Positions 12,190 to 23,665 of a stretch of DNA of 64,000 nucleotides are shown piece by piece. The notes beneath the pieces were generated by a model. The model did not search any database and was not told the origin of the DNA. It was given only the letters and a program-made list of their open reading frames with translations. The position numbers and the translations under genes are program-made. How positions within the stretch are numbered: position 1 is the stretch's first letter; the number at the start of each line of letters is the position of its first letter. Source of the stretch: Acanthosepion esculentum (taxonomy: Eukaryota > Mollusca > Cephalopoda > Sepiida > Sepiidae); assembly GCA_964036315.1 (NCBI GenBank), contig OZ038495.1, positions 25,200,190-25,264,189 of the forward strand, read 5' to 3'.

Positions 12190-12870
12190 TTTTTTATATC
12201 CCGTGTCCCATCGAGGATTAGTCGATCATGGCTATCCACAACCTATTATTCCTTGTGCCTCTTAATAAATTTTGTCTTTCTGTTATTTCTCTTAAACCCA
12301 CTTCCGCCATACATTTTCTCAAGCCCACAAAGTATGTTATTCGTTATTTTCATATGTCTCTTTTGCCTTCAATCTGTTTTGTGAGTATCAAATTTTCCAA
12401 GCACCCTTTCCTCAGGTGCCCTAGAAACCTCAACTGTCTCTTCCTGATGTTAACTTTCCTTTTTGTTTCTATTTTCTATAAAATTTCGTTGTTGCTTACA
12501 TATTTCGTCCATGGTATCCTCAGCATCCTTCTGTAGAACCACATTTCTGTTGCTTCAAGTTTCTTCTTCATCTTTGAGAAGATTGTCCATGAGTTACTGA
12601 TATACAGAGGGACAAATATCATGTAACAGTTTAGTACTTTTTCCTTGTTTCTGGCGATTTTTTTCTTTTACTTGGTACTCTGCTAAATTTTGGATTGTAT
12701 ATTTGGCTGTCACAATAATCCTCCGAATTTTGATGTCACACTTTGCATTCTCTGCTAAAACGCTTCCCAGGTATTTGATTTCCGCACTTGTATGATTTTG
12801 ATATCTCTGGTTTGCAGTTCGTACTTTGGGCTCGAACTTTAGTTTTGTTGCTAGAAAAGCCACGAGTCAT
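12190..12870 (-). pseudogene. 3' fragment of an RTE-like LINE, copy 1
   Basis: The minus strand encodes, in pieces, EIKYLGSVLAENAKCDIKIRRI (12863-12594), then EATEMWFYRRMLRIPWTKYV, IRKRQLRFLGHL, KGCLENLILT and EGKRDI. These are the C-terminal landmarks of a widespread animal endonuclease-reverse transcriptase LINE. The copy starts after the RT catalytic core and has several stops, so it is a dead 5'-truncated fragment. The plus-strand ORF at 12228-12536 is its antisense. The sister copy at 19310-19870 shows the same order. Confidence 0.75.
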
Positions 12871-12922
12871 TATTAGCCAAAAATAGACAGATATTGACGA
12901 ATTAAGAAGTGCGAGTGTGTGT

Positions 12923-12925
<3 letters not shown>

Positions 12926-12960
<35 letters not shown>
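12926..12960 (+). repeat. (GA)n microsatellite
   Basis: About 17 GA units. The following 12961-13689 has no recognisable gene. Confidence 0.95.
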
Positions 12961-12961
<1 letters not shown>

Positions 12962-13901
12962 AGGTAAGAGAGGAAGAAACATGAAATAAACATGGTCAGC
13001 TTTGTTTTACTGGAATTAATGAAGTAATAACTAAACGGGTTGAATAACAAACACTATAAATTATTTGTCTAAAGGCAATAGCTTCTTGTGTTTGTTGAAA
13101 TGGAAAGTGAGTATGTATAGCTAGTGTTGTCTGCATAGGAATTTTCTTCAGATTGGCTTGTGAGAATGACTTGTTGAGTTTGACTAAAATTTGCTAAATG
13201 TTCTCTGAATGTTGGTGTAACGCGAGGTCTGTGTTCTACGTATTCTGAGTAAAAAAATCATATTATATACTTACACCATTTTCCTACGATCAATCAAACC
13301 ATAACATGATATTTCCGCTTAAATTATGCACAACATAATATGTGTGTTCGCTATTCAACCGTTTCGAAAGACAGATTTCTAATAACATATCCATGGACGG
13401 TTAGCTGTTTGCAAATTAAATCTTCCATCCCTAAGAGCTGCTTTAAGCATAATAACATATACACTCTTTTATCGATAAAAGAAATATCTGTTCTTATATC
13501 TACTATTGTTCTTTAGAGAACACCATTAATTTTTACAGTGACCCCAAAAATGCTTCCCACAAGATTTTTCTTAAGCGTTGATAATCTATATATCCGGCAA
13601 CATTTCTGCGAACAGACTCCCCGAGATACACTGGAATAATCCTACATTATGTATATGTGTCAAATATAGACACATCTTCAACAGGTGATCGATGAAAGGT
13701 TCGAAATTTTTCAGTAAAAGGGCGTCCTGGGTACGACGTTAAACTGCATCCAACAGCAAGGCCTCTGATCAAGAGGTTTTGAGGAAGCGTGAAACCACCT
13801 CTTAATTGCTGGTGTTCCCAGTTCCACCCTGACCCGGGGTGGTAGCACCTGTTGGGGTCCCAGCTATGGGCAAATAGTGAACTTCCAGCTCTTTCGTCTG
13901 C

Positions 13902-13991
13902 GGTATGACGGTAAACTGCATCCGCGTCCATGGGTATGACGGTAAACTGCATCCGAGTCCATGGGTATGACGGTAAACTGCATATGCATAC
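13902..13991 (+). repeat. 31-bp tandem repeat inside Z2
   Basis: Three units starting GGTATGACGGTAAACTGCAT at 13902, 13933 and 13964, period 31. Diverged relatives of the unit lie on both sides (near 13730 and 13992), so the block arose by local duplication. Confidence 0.85.
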
Positions 13992-14089
13992 TGGGTACGG
14001 CGATAGACTATGTCCAACAGAAAGGCTGTTTTTGAAAAAATAAGGTTGTCGGCTATACGTTTTTGGAAAAATAGTATTACCGGCTATAC

Positions 14090-14255
14090 ATTTTCAACAA
14101 TACATTTTTGAAAAACAAATGTTTCCAGCGATACATTTTTGAAAACCAAATATTTTCAACAATACATTTTTGAAAATTAAGTGTTTCCAGCAATACATTT
14201 TTGAAAACCAAATGTTTCTTGCAATACATTTTTGGAAACCAAATGTTGCCAGACA
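14090..14255 (+). repeat. 31-bp minisatellite core of Z2
   Basis: About five units of the type AATACATTTTTGAAAA followed by CCAAATGTTTCCAGC. The homologous cores of Z1 and Z3 are made of related but diverged units. Confidence 0.85.
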
Positions 14256-14330
14256 CAAAATCATTTTCGGCATAAAATGACCACTAAGGTTGGAATGCCG
14301 TCAAACAAAACAACCAAACCAAATCAGTAA

Positions 14331-15334
14331 GAGGGAAAACATTTTCTACCTCCTCCCTTGGCTTGCTTCCATACTATACCAATTTCCCTATTCTGCACAG
14401 CTAACACTTAATGTTCTTATAACGTCAGAGGATAAGTGGCATTGTAGTGACGTTAATTTAACGTTGCAATCAACTATTTTTCTGGCCCAAAACGGACCGC
14501 TTATACCCAACTATTTCATAATATTATGGTAAGTGGTGCATAGAAAAGATTTAGCACCATTCAAATACCATCACTATAAACTTTTTCTCTTTACAATATG
14601 TAAAGACAGCATGCAATTTTTGTTCGAAGTTTGTTTTTGTTTTTTAATTGAGAATCGCTAATATGGATATGCTTTATGTTGGAATGAATATCGGCTCGGG
14701 ATGAAAATTTAGAAATCTGAGTTCGAATTCTACTCTGCCCCGTTACATTTACTTACACGAAATTACCCTTAGGAATGGTACAAATCCATCTCTTCTTCTG
14801 AGTCCTATAGCCTAACAAGAAAAAGTAACCGACTGCCGGAAAGTCCTCAGGCTAGTTAGACATGATTGCAAAGCGTGCATCACGTATGGCATTGTACGAT
14901 AAAAGATCACAAAGTTCAAATCTTCCTGTACACACACGCAGCTTCCTCGCAAAAATATATTTTGTAGGAAAAATCAATTGCCTTTAGAGCAGTTCGGTGG
15001 AACCTTATGAGTTTTCGATTTGTGGGGCATAAAAATGGATTAGCATACCTTTTGCAATCCATTCCACTCAGTATTCCTTTTGTATTTTCGGAGTATATCC
15101 CCATTTTCTTCTGAACTGCCTGATGTACGTTATGATGTCTTATTTGAATTTAGCATCTAATTTCTTTTAATGTAACAATACAAGGCAAAGTATTTGCAAC
15201 GTTACAAGCTAACGTCCTATGCGTTGGGGATCAACAACAAAAAGAAGTTTTTGTATCTTCTATGTAACGTTGTAGTAACGTCATTTTGTTCATTATTCCT
15301 ATCTAGAGACTCTATATTTAATCTTTGTAATGTT
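14331..15334. other. No gene; possible tRNA-like SINE remnants
   Basis: Two box-B-like sequences (GAGTTCGAATTC near 14729 and AAGTTCAAATC near 14911) hint at decayed tRNA-derived SINEs, but no convincing box A at the right distance or element end could be fixed. ORFs are short and unrecognised. Confidence 0.3.
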
Positions 15335-15590
15335 TTATAGATTATGATAAAGTGTTTGATAACGTACGCCACAATGAACTGTTAGAACTGTTAAATTACC
15401 TTGACATATTTGGGAAACATATTACAATAACCCAGGCCCTATACTGGCAGCCAACTGCTTGCATACAGATAAAAATGAATTCAGTAAATATACAAATATA
15501 GGAATGTGTGTAAGAATAGGATATGTCTTCTCACCAGACTTATTCAACCTATAGAGCGAGGCGATTCTAAGAGAATTATAAGTTCTACCA
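15335..15590 (+). pseudogene. RTE-like LINE reverse transcriptase fragment
   Basis: Translation from 15341 gives DYDKVFDNVRHNELLELLNYLDIFGK, matching RT motif A (D-Y-x-K-x-F-D) and the region leading to motif B; SHQTYSTY after a shift corresponds to the FSPDLFNLY motif. Both the 5' and 3' portions of the element are missing. It could derive from the same LINE family as the 12.2 and 19.3 kb fragments, which start downstream of this region. Confidence 0.65.
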
Positions 15591-17546
15591 TATTATTATT
15601 TAATCCATAAATGGGGGAGAAGTGTTCGAGTCATACGTTTCCCGAAAGCATTTGCTCGACTGGAATTTGAACTCGGCTCTAAGATTTCTCATTCCGAGCC
15701 GCTCTACGTTACACACATCACATACAAGCTGTTACCCATCTAGGAACTGAGCAGGCTCGGCGTTGTTTAACTAGGGACATCGGGCGTGAAGCGCTTTCTC
15801 AACGTGATATGGCCAGATAAATGGTTAAAATGGTTTCGTGCTTAATCGTTAGCGAGAACCATCCTTCTTCGAACCTCGTGGAGTGACGTTACAGAATCAC
15901 AAAGAACTGTACCAAAAACAGAAACCGTAGCCCCTGAACACTAAAATACATAAAATAATGACATAATCAAGATGTTGAATTCCAGGTTAGGAAGAACCCC
16001 ATCCATCAATACTGGAAACAGCGACAACAGTGAGAAACTTATTTTCCTTAAAAATGTTTTAATAGAAAAAATTATAAATTTCAATCGAAAGTAACAATGA
16101 TTGCTCGGTTTATGAAAGCCGAATGCTTCCTCCTAACGAAAGATTACCGTTACTATTTCAAATGGCTGTTCGTGATTTTGGCGGGAACGGTGTCTATTAG
16201 TGTGGCAAGGCTTATGTTTGAAAAAGATATTATCACTGCAGTGCGGATGGGTGTGGATTTTGTAGGTGTATGAAAATAAAACGAATTGCCAGTCCAATAT
16301 GGGTGGATGCGGATGGATTGTCATAAATGGCAGTCTGTATGTATGAAAATCCTGACAACTCTGTGAAAAATGGAAAAAAGCGAAATACGGATGGATGGTG
16401 GTGGGTGTAATTTCTTAGTATGCCTGTCAGTTTGATAAGCCACAAAATATGTGCAGAAATATAAATATTTTATAATTCATGCGGGTAGGAGGTGTTGCTC
16501 TGATTGCTTTTGTGCATAAACTGTGTGCGATAAAGTAAAAAGAAATATTATTCAATGAGGGTTGATTCAGATATGTCCATTTGTTTAGGTTGCATGCAAA
16601 TATAAATCTTATAGCTATAAAACTTGTCACACCATCCAAAAATATACAAAAAGTGTACAAAATTTACAAAACAGGTATGAGGTGTTGTTTGTGGGTGCGA
16701 AGCCTCGTATCCTTTTGTAAAATAAAAGAATTTTGTGTCTCTTACTGGTTAAGCAGCAGGAGAGAAATTATAATGAAGATTTTCCACATTTTAATGCGAA
16801 CAGTTATTTTGCTTTCTAGTTCTGTTTATTAAACCTGTTTGTCTTAGCCATTTTATTTAGGATTTCTTTTGCTTGTTTTTTCTTTCTTTACACTCATCAC
16901 TTAACATGAAGTCCAAAGCATAGGCCTCATACCCACAAAATATATTAATTCATAAATAATTTCCGTTATCGAGAAAAAACTGTAACTAACTACAAATCAA
17001 ACAGTTAAGCATAATTTTGGGATATACTAACATATTTAATTTCTGCAAGTCAGTAGTAGCGTACATAGTAGATTATAGGAAACATATTATTCTTCTCCAT
17101 GAGAAAGCAAGTGCATATACAACAAGAATAATATGTTATTCATACACTATGCGGCTTTGTTGGATGCGTTCTTATAATTTCGCTTTCTGACCATGAGATC
17201 CTATTTCAAATATGAAAAAGGTGACTTATTGATGCTGTAGGCCTGTGGAGGTAAACCTAATGCGCGGTATCACTTGAAATTGCCTGAAAATCATACTATG
17301 AGTTGTGCCATGCCTTGTGGATGAAATTGGATAGATGGAATTGTCCGCCGATGGTTGTTCTAGCACGAGGTCACAAATCATCGTGACCGAGGATTTTAGT
17401 GTATAAGTATTGTCCCAATCAAGCCAGACGATGAACTATTTCCTAGAAACTGTGTGCAAGGTCCGCTCAGCACAGGTGCAGAATAAACCACAGATGGACT
17501 CTCTGGGTGCTGAACAAACAAAAATACCTGAGCAGGTGTCTGCAAT

Positions 17547-17554
<8 letters not shown>
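15591..17554. other. No gene recognised
   Basis: Contains a box-B-like GAATTTGAACTC near 15665 (possible SINE remnant) and a hairpin GGTCAC/GTGACC near 17370. Overlapping ORFs at 16133-16832 on both strands are low-complexity and show no family. Confidence 0.4.

Positions 17555-17632
<78 letters not shown>
17555..17632. repeat. (TA)n microsatellite
   Basis: Nearly pure TA. It creates artificial I-Y open frames on both strands. Confidence 0.97.
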
Positions 17633-17634
<2 letters not shown>

Positions 17635-17720
17635 AAGTATAGTATTGGTGTATACGGAATAAATTCCAATAACCCAAAAATACTATTCTTAAAAGACTGC
17701 TCAATAGAGCCACAAGAAGT
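17633..17720 (-). repeat. Short hairpin repeat, copy 2
   Basis: Reverse complement of the repeat at 1-77: TATTGAGCA block, then the hairpin with inner stem GGAAT/ATTCC (coordinates 17663-17667 with 17656-17660). The fourth base pair of the inner stem is T-A in copy 1 and A-T here, a compensatory change. The copy ends at a (TA)n array, as copy 1 does. Confidence 0.6.
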
Positions 17721-17780
17721 GTTGAAACAAAATGGCTATTTTTGTAGTGATTTTATAACATATTTATGTTATAATTTTCG

Positions 17781-17787
<7 letters not shown>

Positions 17788-17836
<49 letters not shown>
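17788..17836. repeat. (TA)n microsatellite
   Basis: About 24 TA units. Confidence 0.97.
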
Positions 17837-17840
<4 letters not shown>

Positions 17841-18222
17841 TATTTATACCTTTTGTGTATAAAATAGCAGCAGATTTTGACATCAAAGTTTGAAGTAGAA
17901 AGTGCGTCTTATAGATTGCAAAATACGATATACTTATTTACGTTATATATAATAAAATTGAATAAACAAATGAAAGGAAATGGAGCTGGTCTAATAGCTG
18001 CAAAATGTACTTGCTGAATGTATTTCAGTACATACGTTTAAAAAAAACATATCATCATCTTCTATCATGATCCTATCATTTCATTAATGCGAAATAGGAA
18101 AATAGGAAAAGGTCAATGTTTTTTAATGCTTTACGCTTGGACACGGATTTGAGATTACGGTGACTCTATGTAAAATAGTTACGACTGAGTTTCATGTTTT
18201 TGAAATCTAATAACTTATACGT

Positions 18223-18462
18223 TTGCTTTATGTTTACACGTTTTGTTTGAATTTTTCACATTTTCTTTTGGCGGCTTACACTGGTGCTCAAGTGACAACA
18301 TGTCTCCTCAATACTAACGAATTCTGCTCGGCTTTTAAAACTGCCGTTGTCTGGATAGTGCCAACTCTTTCTGTAATTATCAGTTCTTTCTATATTTTCC
18401 TAGTCTCTACGAAACCATTCTCATTTATCCAACAACAACCGACAAGGCGACAACGTTCTTGA
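18223..18462 (+). other. Unassigned ORF with one possible membrane segment
   Basis: An open frame of 79 codons with a hydrophobic stretch (AVVWIVPTLSVIISSFYIFL, about residues 42-61) and a basic tail (PTRRQRS). No family is recognised, no good splice acceptor directly precedes it, and the surroundings are repetitive. It could be chance or a worn exon. The opposite strand reads CRLVGCCWINENGFVET, also unassigned. Confidence 0.15.
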
Positions 18463-18561
18463 TCCGCAACTTACTTATCTCGCTGGATACTTATTTTTTT
18501 CATTTTGTAGTCTTGTGGAACAGTCAAATACGCCTTCTTCGTCTTTACTACTACCAAATCA

Positions 18562-18562
18562 G

Positions 18563-18637
<75 letters not shown>
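18562..18637. repeat. (CA)n(TA)n microsatellite
   Basis: Eight CA units followed by about 29 TA units. Confidence 0.97.
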
Positions 18638-18640
<3 letters not shown>

Positions 18641-18829
18641 ACAATTACCGATAGGAAATATCCTAACAAAGTTTGTCTTATCGAATTTGTGGTTAAAATT
18701 TTTCGGTTTTGTTGACAACGTGTTTTTCGGTCGAAAGGTTTATCGACAAACAATTGAAAAACTTACTTTTTCAATCGTTACTGTGGCAACCTCGCTATTT
18801 AGAAACATTGTTTTGTTATAATTTTAACC

Positions 18830-19300
18830 CATGCAAGGCAGTAAAGCCATTGGGACCCTAGGAGTTACTGAGTGTGAAAAATTAAGAAAAAAAAGAAACA
18901 TTAGTAAGGAGCGAGAACAATAGAAGAGTAATCAAGAAGACAGTAGATAACGATTGACATTGCATTTAAATATTTTGTAATCAAAGTTGTCCGGAAAGTA
19001 TGGAACCGGAAGAGAGTTCCACAAGCGAGAAGTGCTAGAAAAAGAACTGCTAACATAGAACGTACGTTTATATATAACCAATTTGGCCGTAAATTGATGA
19101 GACCTTGTTGCCAATCTAGTATTGTGCTTAAATTCATAAAGTCTAGGAACCATATCGGAGAGATCATCCGAATAATTACCATGAAACTATTTATAGAAAA
19201 GGCACAAGGAAATTACATTACAGCGCCGAGAAAGTGACTGACAGAACCCCAGACGGTAGATCAGGACCAATAATATTGCTGATTCGTCTTCTGGAAAAAA
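18830..19300 (-). pseudogene. 3' fragment of APE-type LINE, family 2 (same family as 40.5 and 59.4 kb)
   Basis: The minus strand reads LSRRCNVISLCLFYK, FHGNYSDDLSDMVPRLYEFKHNTRLATRSHQF, then SSTSRLWNSLPVPYFPDNFDYKIFKCNVNRYLLSS and a stop near 18932. The same C-terminal sequence pattern appears at 41024-40641 and near the end of the LINE at 59.4-62.9 kb. Only the last 150 or so codons remain, in two frames with a stop at the FYK position. Confidence 0.75.
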
Positions 19301-19309
19301 AGATTGTCA

Positions 19310-19870
19310 GGAAAACGCATTCGACTAACGAAAGAGACATTCTAAAAGCTAAGCAAAGTTTTGAGAAACAGAGAAAAACTCGTTAGAAACAAAGAAGAAT
19401 GTTGGATTGTGATGTGACATCCATCTTCTTATATGTTAGGCAATGGTGAAAACTGGCGGCAACAGAATTTTACAGACACCGGGAATTCCATGGACGGAGC
19501 AAGTAAGCCCGTAGGGAGTCTTAAAGAAAATGGCAACAAAAAGAACACATATACTCAGAATCAGAAAGAGACAACTGAAATTTCTTGGACACATAATGAG
19601 GAAGGAGGGCTTGGAAAACTTAACTCTCTCGAGGCATAGTAAGTGTAAGAGAGATAGAGGAAGACAGCGAGTCATTTACCTCACAAGCTTGTGTAACTGG
19701 ATGACGGAACGGGAGACAGGGGCCTTAGCAAAGGGAGAAAAACTGTTAAGAGCCAAACGACATAGAATGTTGTGGAGAGCCATGGTCGCCTATGCTCTGA
19801 AGTGTTGCGGCTCATAGAAGAAATCCGAAATTATGGATGACGGCGCCACCATACGGAAGAATATTAGTAG
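19310..19870 (+). pseudogene. 3' fragment of an RTE-like LINE, copy 2
   Basis: ORF 19530-19817 gives MATKRTHILRIRKRQLKFLGHIMR, EGLENLTLSRHSK, RGRQRVIYLTSLCNWMTE and LWRAMVAYALKCCGS, the conserved C-terminal end of the LINE also present at 12190-12870. Upstream, 19380-19510 in other frames holds the YRHREFHGRSK segment that corresponds to the W-T-x-x-V motif. 5'-truncated, with shifts. It lies back to back with the minus-strand LINE fragment at 18830-19300. Confidence 0.75.
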
Positions 19871-21380
19871 TGGTTTTTGTTTCGTAGTGACTCTTATATT
19901 CAATATCAGTTTTTTTTTATTTGTTTATGATGTCAGGTTCGTACCGCTGGCCAATCATTGAAATCACGATAGTAAATATAGTAGCTGATTTTACATGTAT
20001 TACTGTCATCTAGTAGTTGTGAGTTCAATCACTGGACCAGGCAGTGAAGCACCAATTCAACAGGAACGAACAATAACTGACCACACAGGGAAAAATATCA
20101 CGATAATCAACAGATGTCCTATACTAGCCAATCAATGATGACCAAATGGTACTTAGTCGAAACGTTGAGAACACTAGTTTGACAATAATACAAGTATATT
20201 GACAATTACAATTAACTGAAATGGAATACTAAAATTATTGTATGTTGAGGTTTCTAAGATCTACAGTAACAAAGACTATAATTTGTCACATAATTTTTTA
20301 TAGTGCAAATGTTATAATTATCCTAATTTATTATCATCTTTGTTAATCTTTTATTGTGAAACATTTATAAATTAAACTTTATCAATATATTTAAGTTTCG
20401 GTAATATTAAATGCTATCCAAGTAAATAAGAGTAAAATATTCTGTTTTTTGTGATCCAAACTGTCACTGGAACCTCATGACTGCAAGAAGACCAAACCTG
20501 GTATTTGCGAACAAAGTACAAAAGCTGACAAGATGTAAATGCAAATGAAAAAAGTGCGAGAAACTTCTCAAACAAGTAAGGAATCGTGCGACTGGAATCG
20601 TGCCAAAAATCTGGAATCCATATTGGATAAATCAGAGATAAATAAAAGTATTAGCTTTGATAGTTAAGTAAACTATCCAAAACATTACAGTGTGAAAATA
20701 CAGACGGGGTGTTATAAATGTCACGCAAAAATTGGTAGAAAACATACACTTATTAAATAGAAATCAGGGAAAATGTGCATGACACCATCTTCCATAATTC
20801 GACCAATAAAATTTCTTAATAATATATTGTCACATACAGAAACAGGATTCCATTTTATAAATAACTATAAAAATTACAATGCTATCAATTGTAATGCAAC
20901 TTTTGGGACATCCTGTAAAATAATGTTGCAGCGGAATATATTAATTCACCACAGTTGCTAAGTTATTGTATGAGTTTTATGGTGTATCAACAGAAAACAT
21001 TCGTTTTGACAGTTAAGTAGTCATATATTAATACTGGTGAACAGTTTGATTAAGAAGTATTATGTAACGAGTTTACATCATTACGAATATTTAACACATT
21101 ATCACAAAGAATTATTACGTCATTATGAACATGTAATACATTCTATTTACTAAATTATTTATATATTGGCGGGAATAATTGTACTTTATTTATATCTTAA
21201 CGTAACTTTTATTATATTTTTTAGGGGACGTATGTTTGAATTTGTAAGAGTTTTTTGAATTGTAACATTAATATCGTTTAGTTTATGCTTCATTAATGAT
21301 TTTTGTAGGGACGGCATTTCTCCTATTATTTATTGTTCAAACAATGTTAACAGCAACAATAATAAAAAATGATCATATAT
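19871..21380. other. No gene recognised
   Basis: AT-rich. A box-B-like GTGAGTTCAATCACTGG near 20028 may be a SINE remnant. No coding signal. Confidence 0.45.
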
Positions 21381-21382
21381 AT

Positions 21383-21456
<74 letters not shown>
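21381..21456. repeat. (CA)n(TA)n microsatellite
   Basis: Short CA run then about 31 TA units, giving spurious I-Y frames on both strands. Confidence 0.97.
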
Positions 21457-21461
<5 letters not shown>

Positions 21462-21756
21462 CACAGAAGGTATACTGGACCGTACGAAGCTTTGTGATTA
21501 CGGCGCCACCTCCGATAATATAATGCATCGTCACGCTATATGACGGAAACAGCGTTGTTTCTTCACCGGCTGTAAGCCATATTAAATTGTGCTGCATTCG
21601 CTATCACTCGTTTGTGTCATTTTGGGGTTTTCCCCTTCAATTTTTTCCCTTCGTGGGTGTTTATGCAGATGAGTTCTGACCTACGTCGAAAATCAGGCTA
21701 CGTCGCGCAATCTTCGACGTAAGTCGAAGTACCCCTGTTTATCTATCTATCTCTAT

Positions 21757-21824
21757 ATATATACATATATATATATATACATATATGTATATATATACAT
21801 ATATATACATATATATATATATAC

Positions 21825-21855
<31 letters not shown>

Positions 21856-21882
21856 CATACATATATATATATATATACATAC

Positions 21883-21910
<28 letters not shown>
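21757..21910. repeat. Compound (TA/CATA)n microsatellite
   Basis: Interrupted TA array with regular CATATA and GTATATA insertions. Confidence 0.95.
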
Positions 21911-21914
<4 letters not shown>

Positions 21915-23235
21915 GTGTTCCTTTCACATTTGAAAAGAAATTATGATAATAGTAAGAATTAGTGGTCCATTTGGCGACGAACCCTTTACTCTTGTATCTA
22001 GTATAAAATACATATGTGTATGTGTATGTGTATTTAAAGTTTTAATTTTAATTAATTTTAACTTGATTTTTGTACTTGAAATCAGCCGATCTAACTTTAT
22101 GCTAATATTCCTTGGATTTCATATCCCGTGGTAACCATAAAAGATGCTTTAATAATTTGGTGTTCGACTTGGGAACTATACAAATGACTTCATAATTACT
22201 AAACATGCCAATTCGCTTAAAAATGTAACCCTCATGAAAATTAGTAAAGAATGCGTTTATAAAAGTGTAGCTTGTCGAGTCAAATGTGACATTAAAATTG
22301 AGAGAAAGAAAACGTCTTCTAATAAAATCAGAGAGAAATCAAGAATATCTTAATTGAAAAACAGCGACACAACCAAGCAGGGGATTAGTTGCTCAACAAT
22401 AGATATTCTACAAAAGCTTGATCATCTGGAAGAAGAAAAAATAAACAGAATATGGCTAGACAATTTGTTTAATATTGGCTATGAACATTTATTCAACTCG
22501 GTAGAACATAACATAGATCGTACTTGTGAATTTGGAAGTAAGGAATGTAATTTCTCCAAACATCTGCCATAGTAATAGCGATTGATAAGGAAAGATTTCA
22601 GTATTACTTATTGAATTTTGCAACTTTTAACATGTATTTTATAGTGGGTTTCGACTCTCAATCTGTATATTGTGGCTTTATTGATGGAATAAACATATAA
22701 ATTCATTATAAATATTTTGATTATAGTAAAAGCTTGCTATTTTAGTACAGAAAACCACTGCTAATGCGAAAAAGTATCGCCAGTAATCAAAAATTACTAA
22801 CTGAATAAATGTAAATTCCTTTTAAATAGTTCCATCATAGTAAAACCTTGCCAGATATTTTCTTATAGAAAATCATCGCAAATGCAAAAAAATGGCTTTG
22901 TCAGTAGTCAAGAATAAATTTTGATATAATTTATAGGATATTCAAAATCCTTACCTAGGTCACCTCGTTTCTAAGATCCATCAATCGATGATTGGCAATG
23001 TCACATCATGCATATTGATTGTAATTAAAGCAGTCTTAATTTAAATTTTATAATCACACTTTTTGTGATTGGTGATTGAATCGTCTGTCGCTATATCTAC
23101 GCCTATTGTAATGGTAGATGAGACAACTCAGTATGATTTGAGGCCAAAACTAAGTCTGTCATCGCTACAACCCTTCATTATCGATGATGTATCTGTAATC
23201 TCCGCTCGAATATATAAATGCTTGTTGGACTGAAA
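21911..23235. other. No gene recognised
   Basis: A 72-codon plus-strand ORF (22354-22572) has even, charged composition (LDHLEEEKINRIWLDNLF) but no recognised family or exon borders. The rest is AT-rich. Confidence 0.4.
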
Positions 23236-23665
23236 ACAGTTTGGTTGATTTTGTTTAGCGGCATATGAACCACTATGGGTTATTTAATGCCAAAATCTTA
23301 ATATTTTGTGCATAAATGCCTTTAACTACAGATAAAATGTACTGTTGGTAATTTTTACGATACATAAGTATTGTTGGTAATTTTTACGATAAATATGTAT
23401 TGTTGGTATTTGTTTATATATAAAAATGTATTGCTGGTATTTTTACTATAAAAATGTATTTTTATACTTTCATAGTGCTTTGTTTAGAGTTTCACGATTT
23501 ACCCATAATTGGGACCATAACAGGTGATGCGACCCCGGGTCAGGTTGAACCTGGGCACAACAGCGATTAAGAGGCGATTCCACGCTTCTCGAAACCTCCA
23601 ATCTCTCGATCAGAGGCCATGCTGCCGGATGCATTTTATTGACTAGAGAAAACATGAGGGACAGA
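23236..23665 (-). mobile_element. Minisatellite-bearing non-autonomous repeat, copy Z3
   Basis: Reverse-complement copy of the Z repeat. The tail (TTTGGTTGATTTTGTTTAGC, then GGGTTATTTAATGCC) comes first, then four degenerate core units around GTATTGTTGGTAATTTTTAC (about 23340-23465), then the head (TTACCCATAATTGGGACC, CGACCCCGGGTCAGG, GATTAAGAGGCGATTCCACG, ATCAGAGGCC). Compared with Z2, the core units differ far more than head and tail. Confidence 0.7.

Larger units (their letters stand above)
13690..14330 (+). mobile_element. Minisatellite-bearing non-autonomous repeat, copy Z2 (best preserved)
   Basis: The head (13720-13885) carries CCTCTGATCAAGAGG, AACCACCTCTTAATTGCTGG and CCCAGCTATGGGCAAAT. 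It is followed by two tandem blocks: three 31-bp units at 13902-13991 and about five 31-bp units at 14090-14255. The tail holds CGGCATAAAATGACCACTAAGG and AACAAAACAACCAAACCAAA. Copies Z1 and Z3 have the same head and tail but different core sequence. No ORF of note; the frames at 13647-14017 are products of the tandem units. Confidence 0.7.

Noticed and set aside
12228..12536. 102-codon plus-strand ORF with membrane-like segments
   Set aside because: Antisense of the RTE-like LINE tail (RQLRFLGHL, LRIPWTKYV).
13740..13800. Hammerhead candidate in the Z repeat head (CTGATCAAGAGG...GTGAAACC)
   Set aside because: Core base G8 is C, and no stem II pairing exists.
13902..14255. CRISPR-like array of 31-bp repeats
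   Set aside because: Units are directly adjacent without spacers, lie in a eukaryotic dispersed repeat and have no cas genes.
17396..17862. Long I-Y repeat ORFs on both strands here and at 18459, 21296, 44714, 52312, 56882 and 63216
   Set aside because: They are translations of (TA)n arrays.
14640..20060. tRNA genes suggested by GTTCGAAT-like boxes
   Set aside because: No cloverleaf or box A at proper spacing; at most SINE remnants.
21665..21725. Hammerhead candidate at GATGAGTTCTGACCTACGTCGAAAATC
   Set aside because: Core reads CAGATGAG and no stem II can form between it and GAAA.
22354..22572. Possible small gene
   Set aside because: No family, no splice or promoter context, and length is within chance for AT-rich DNA of this composition.
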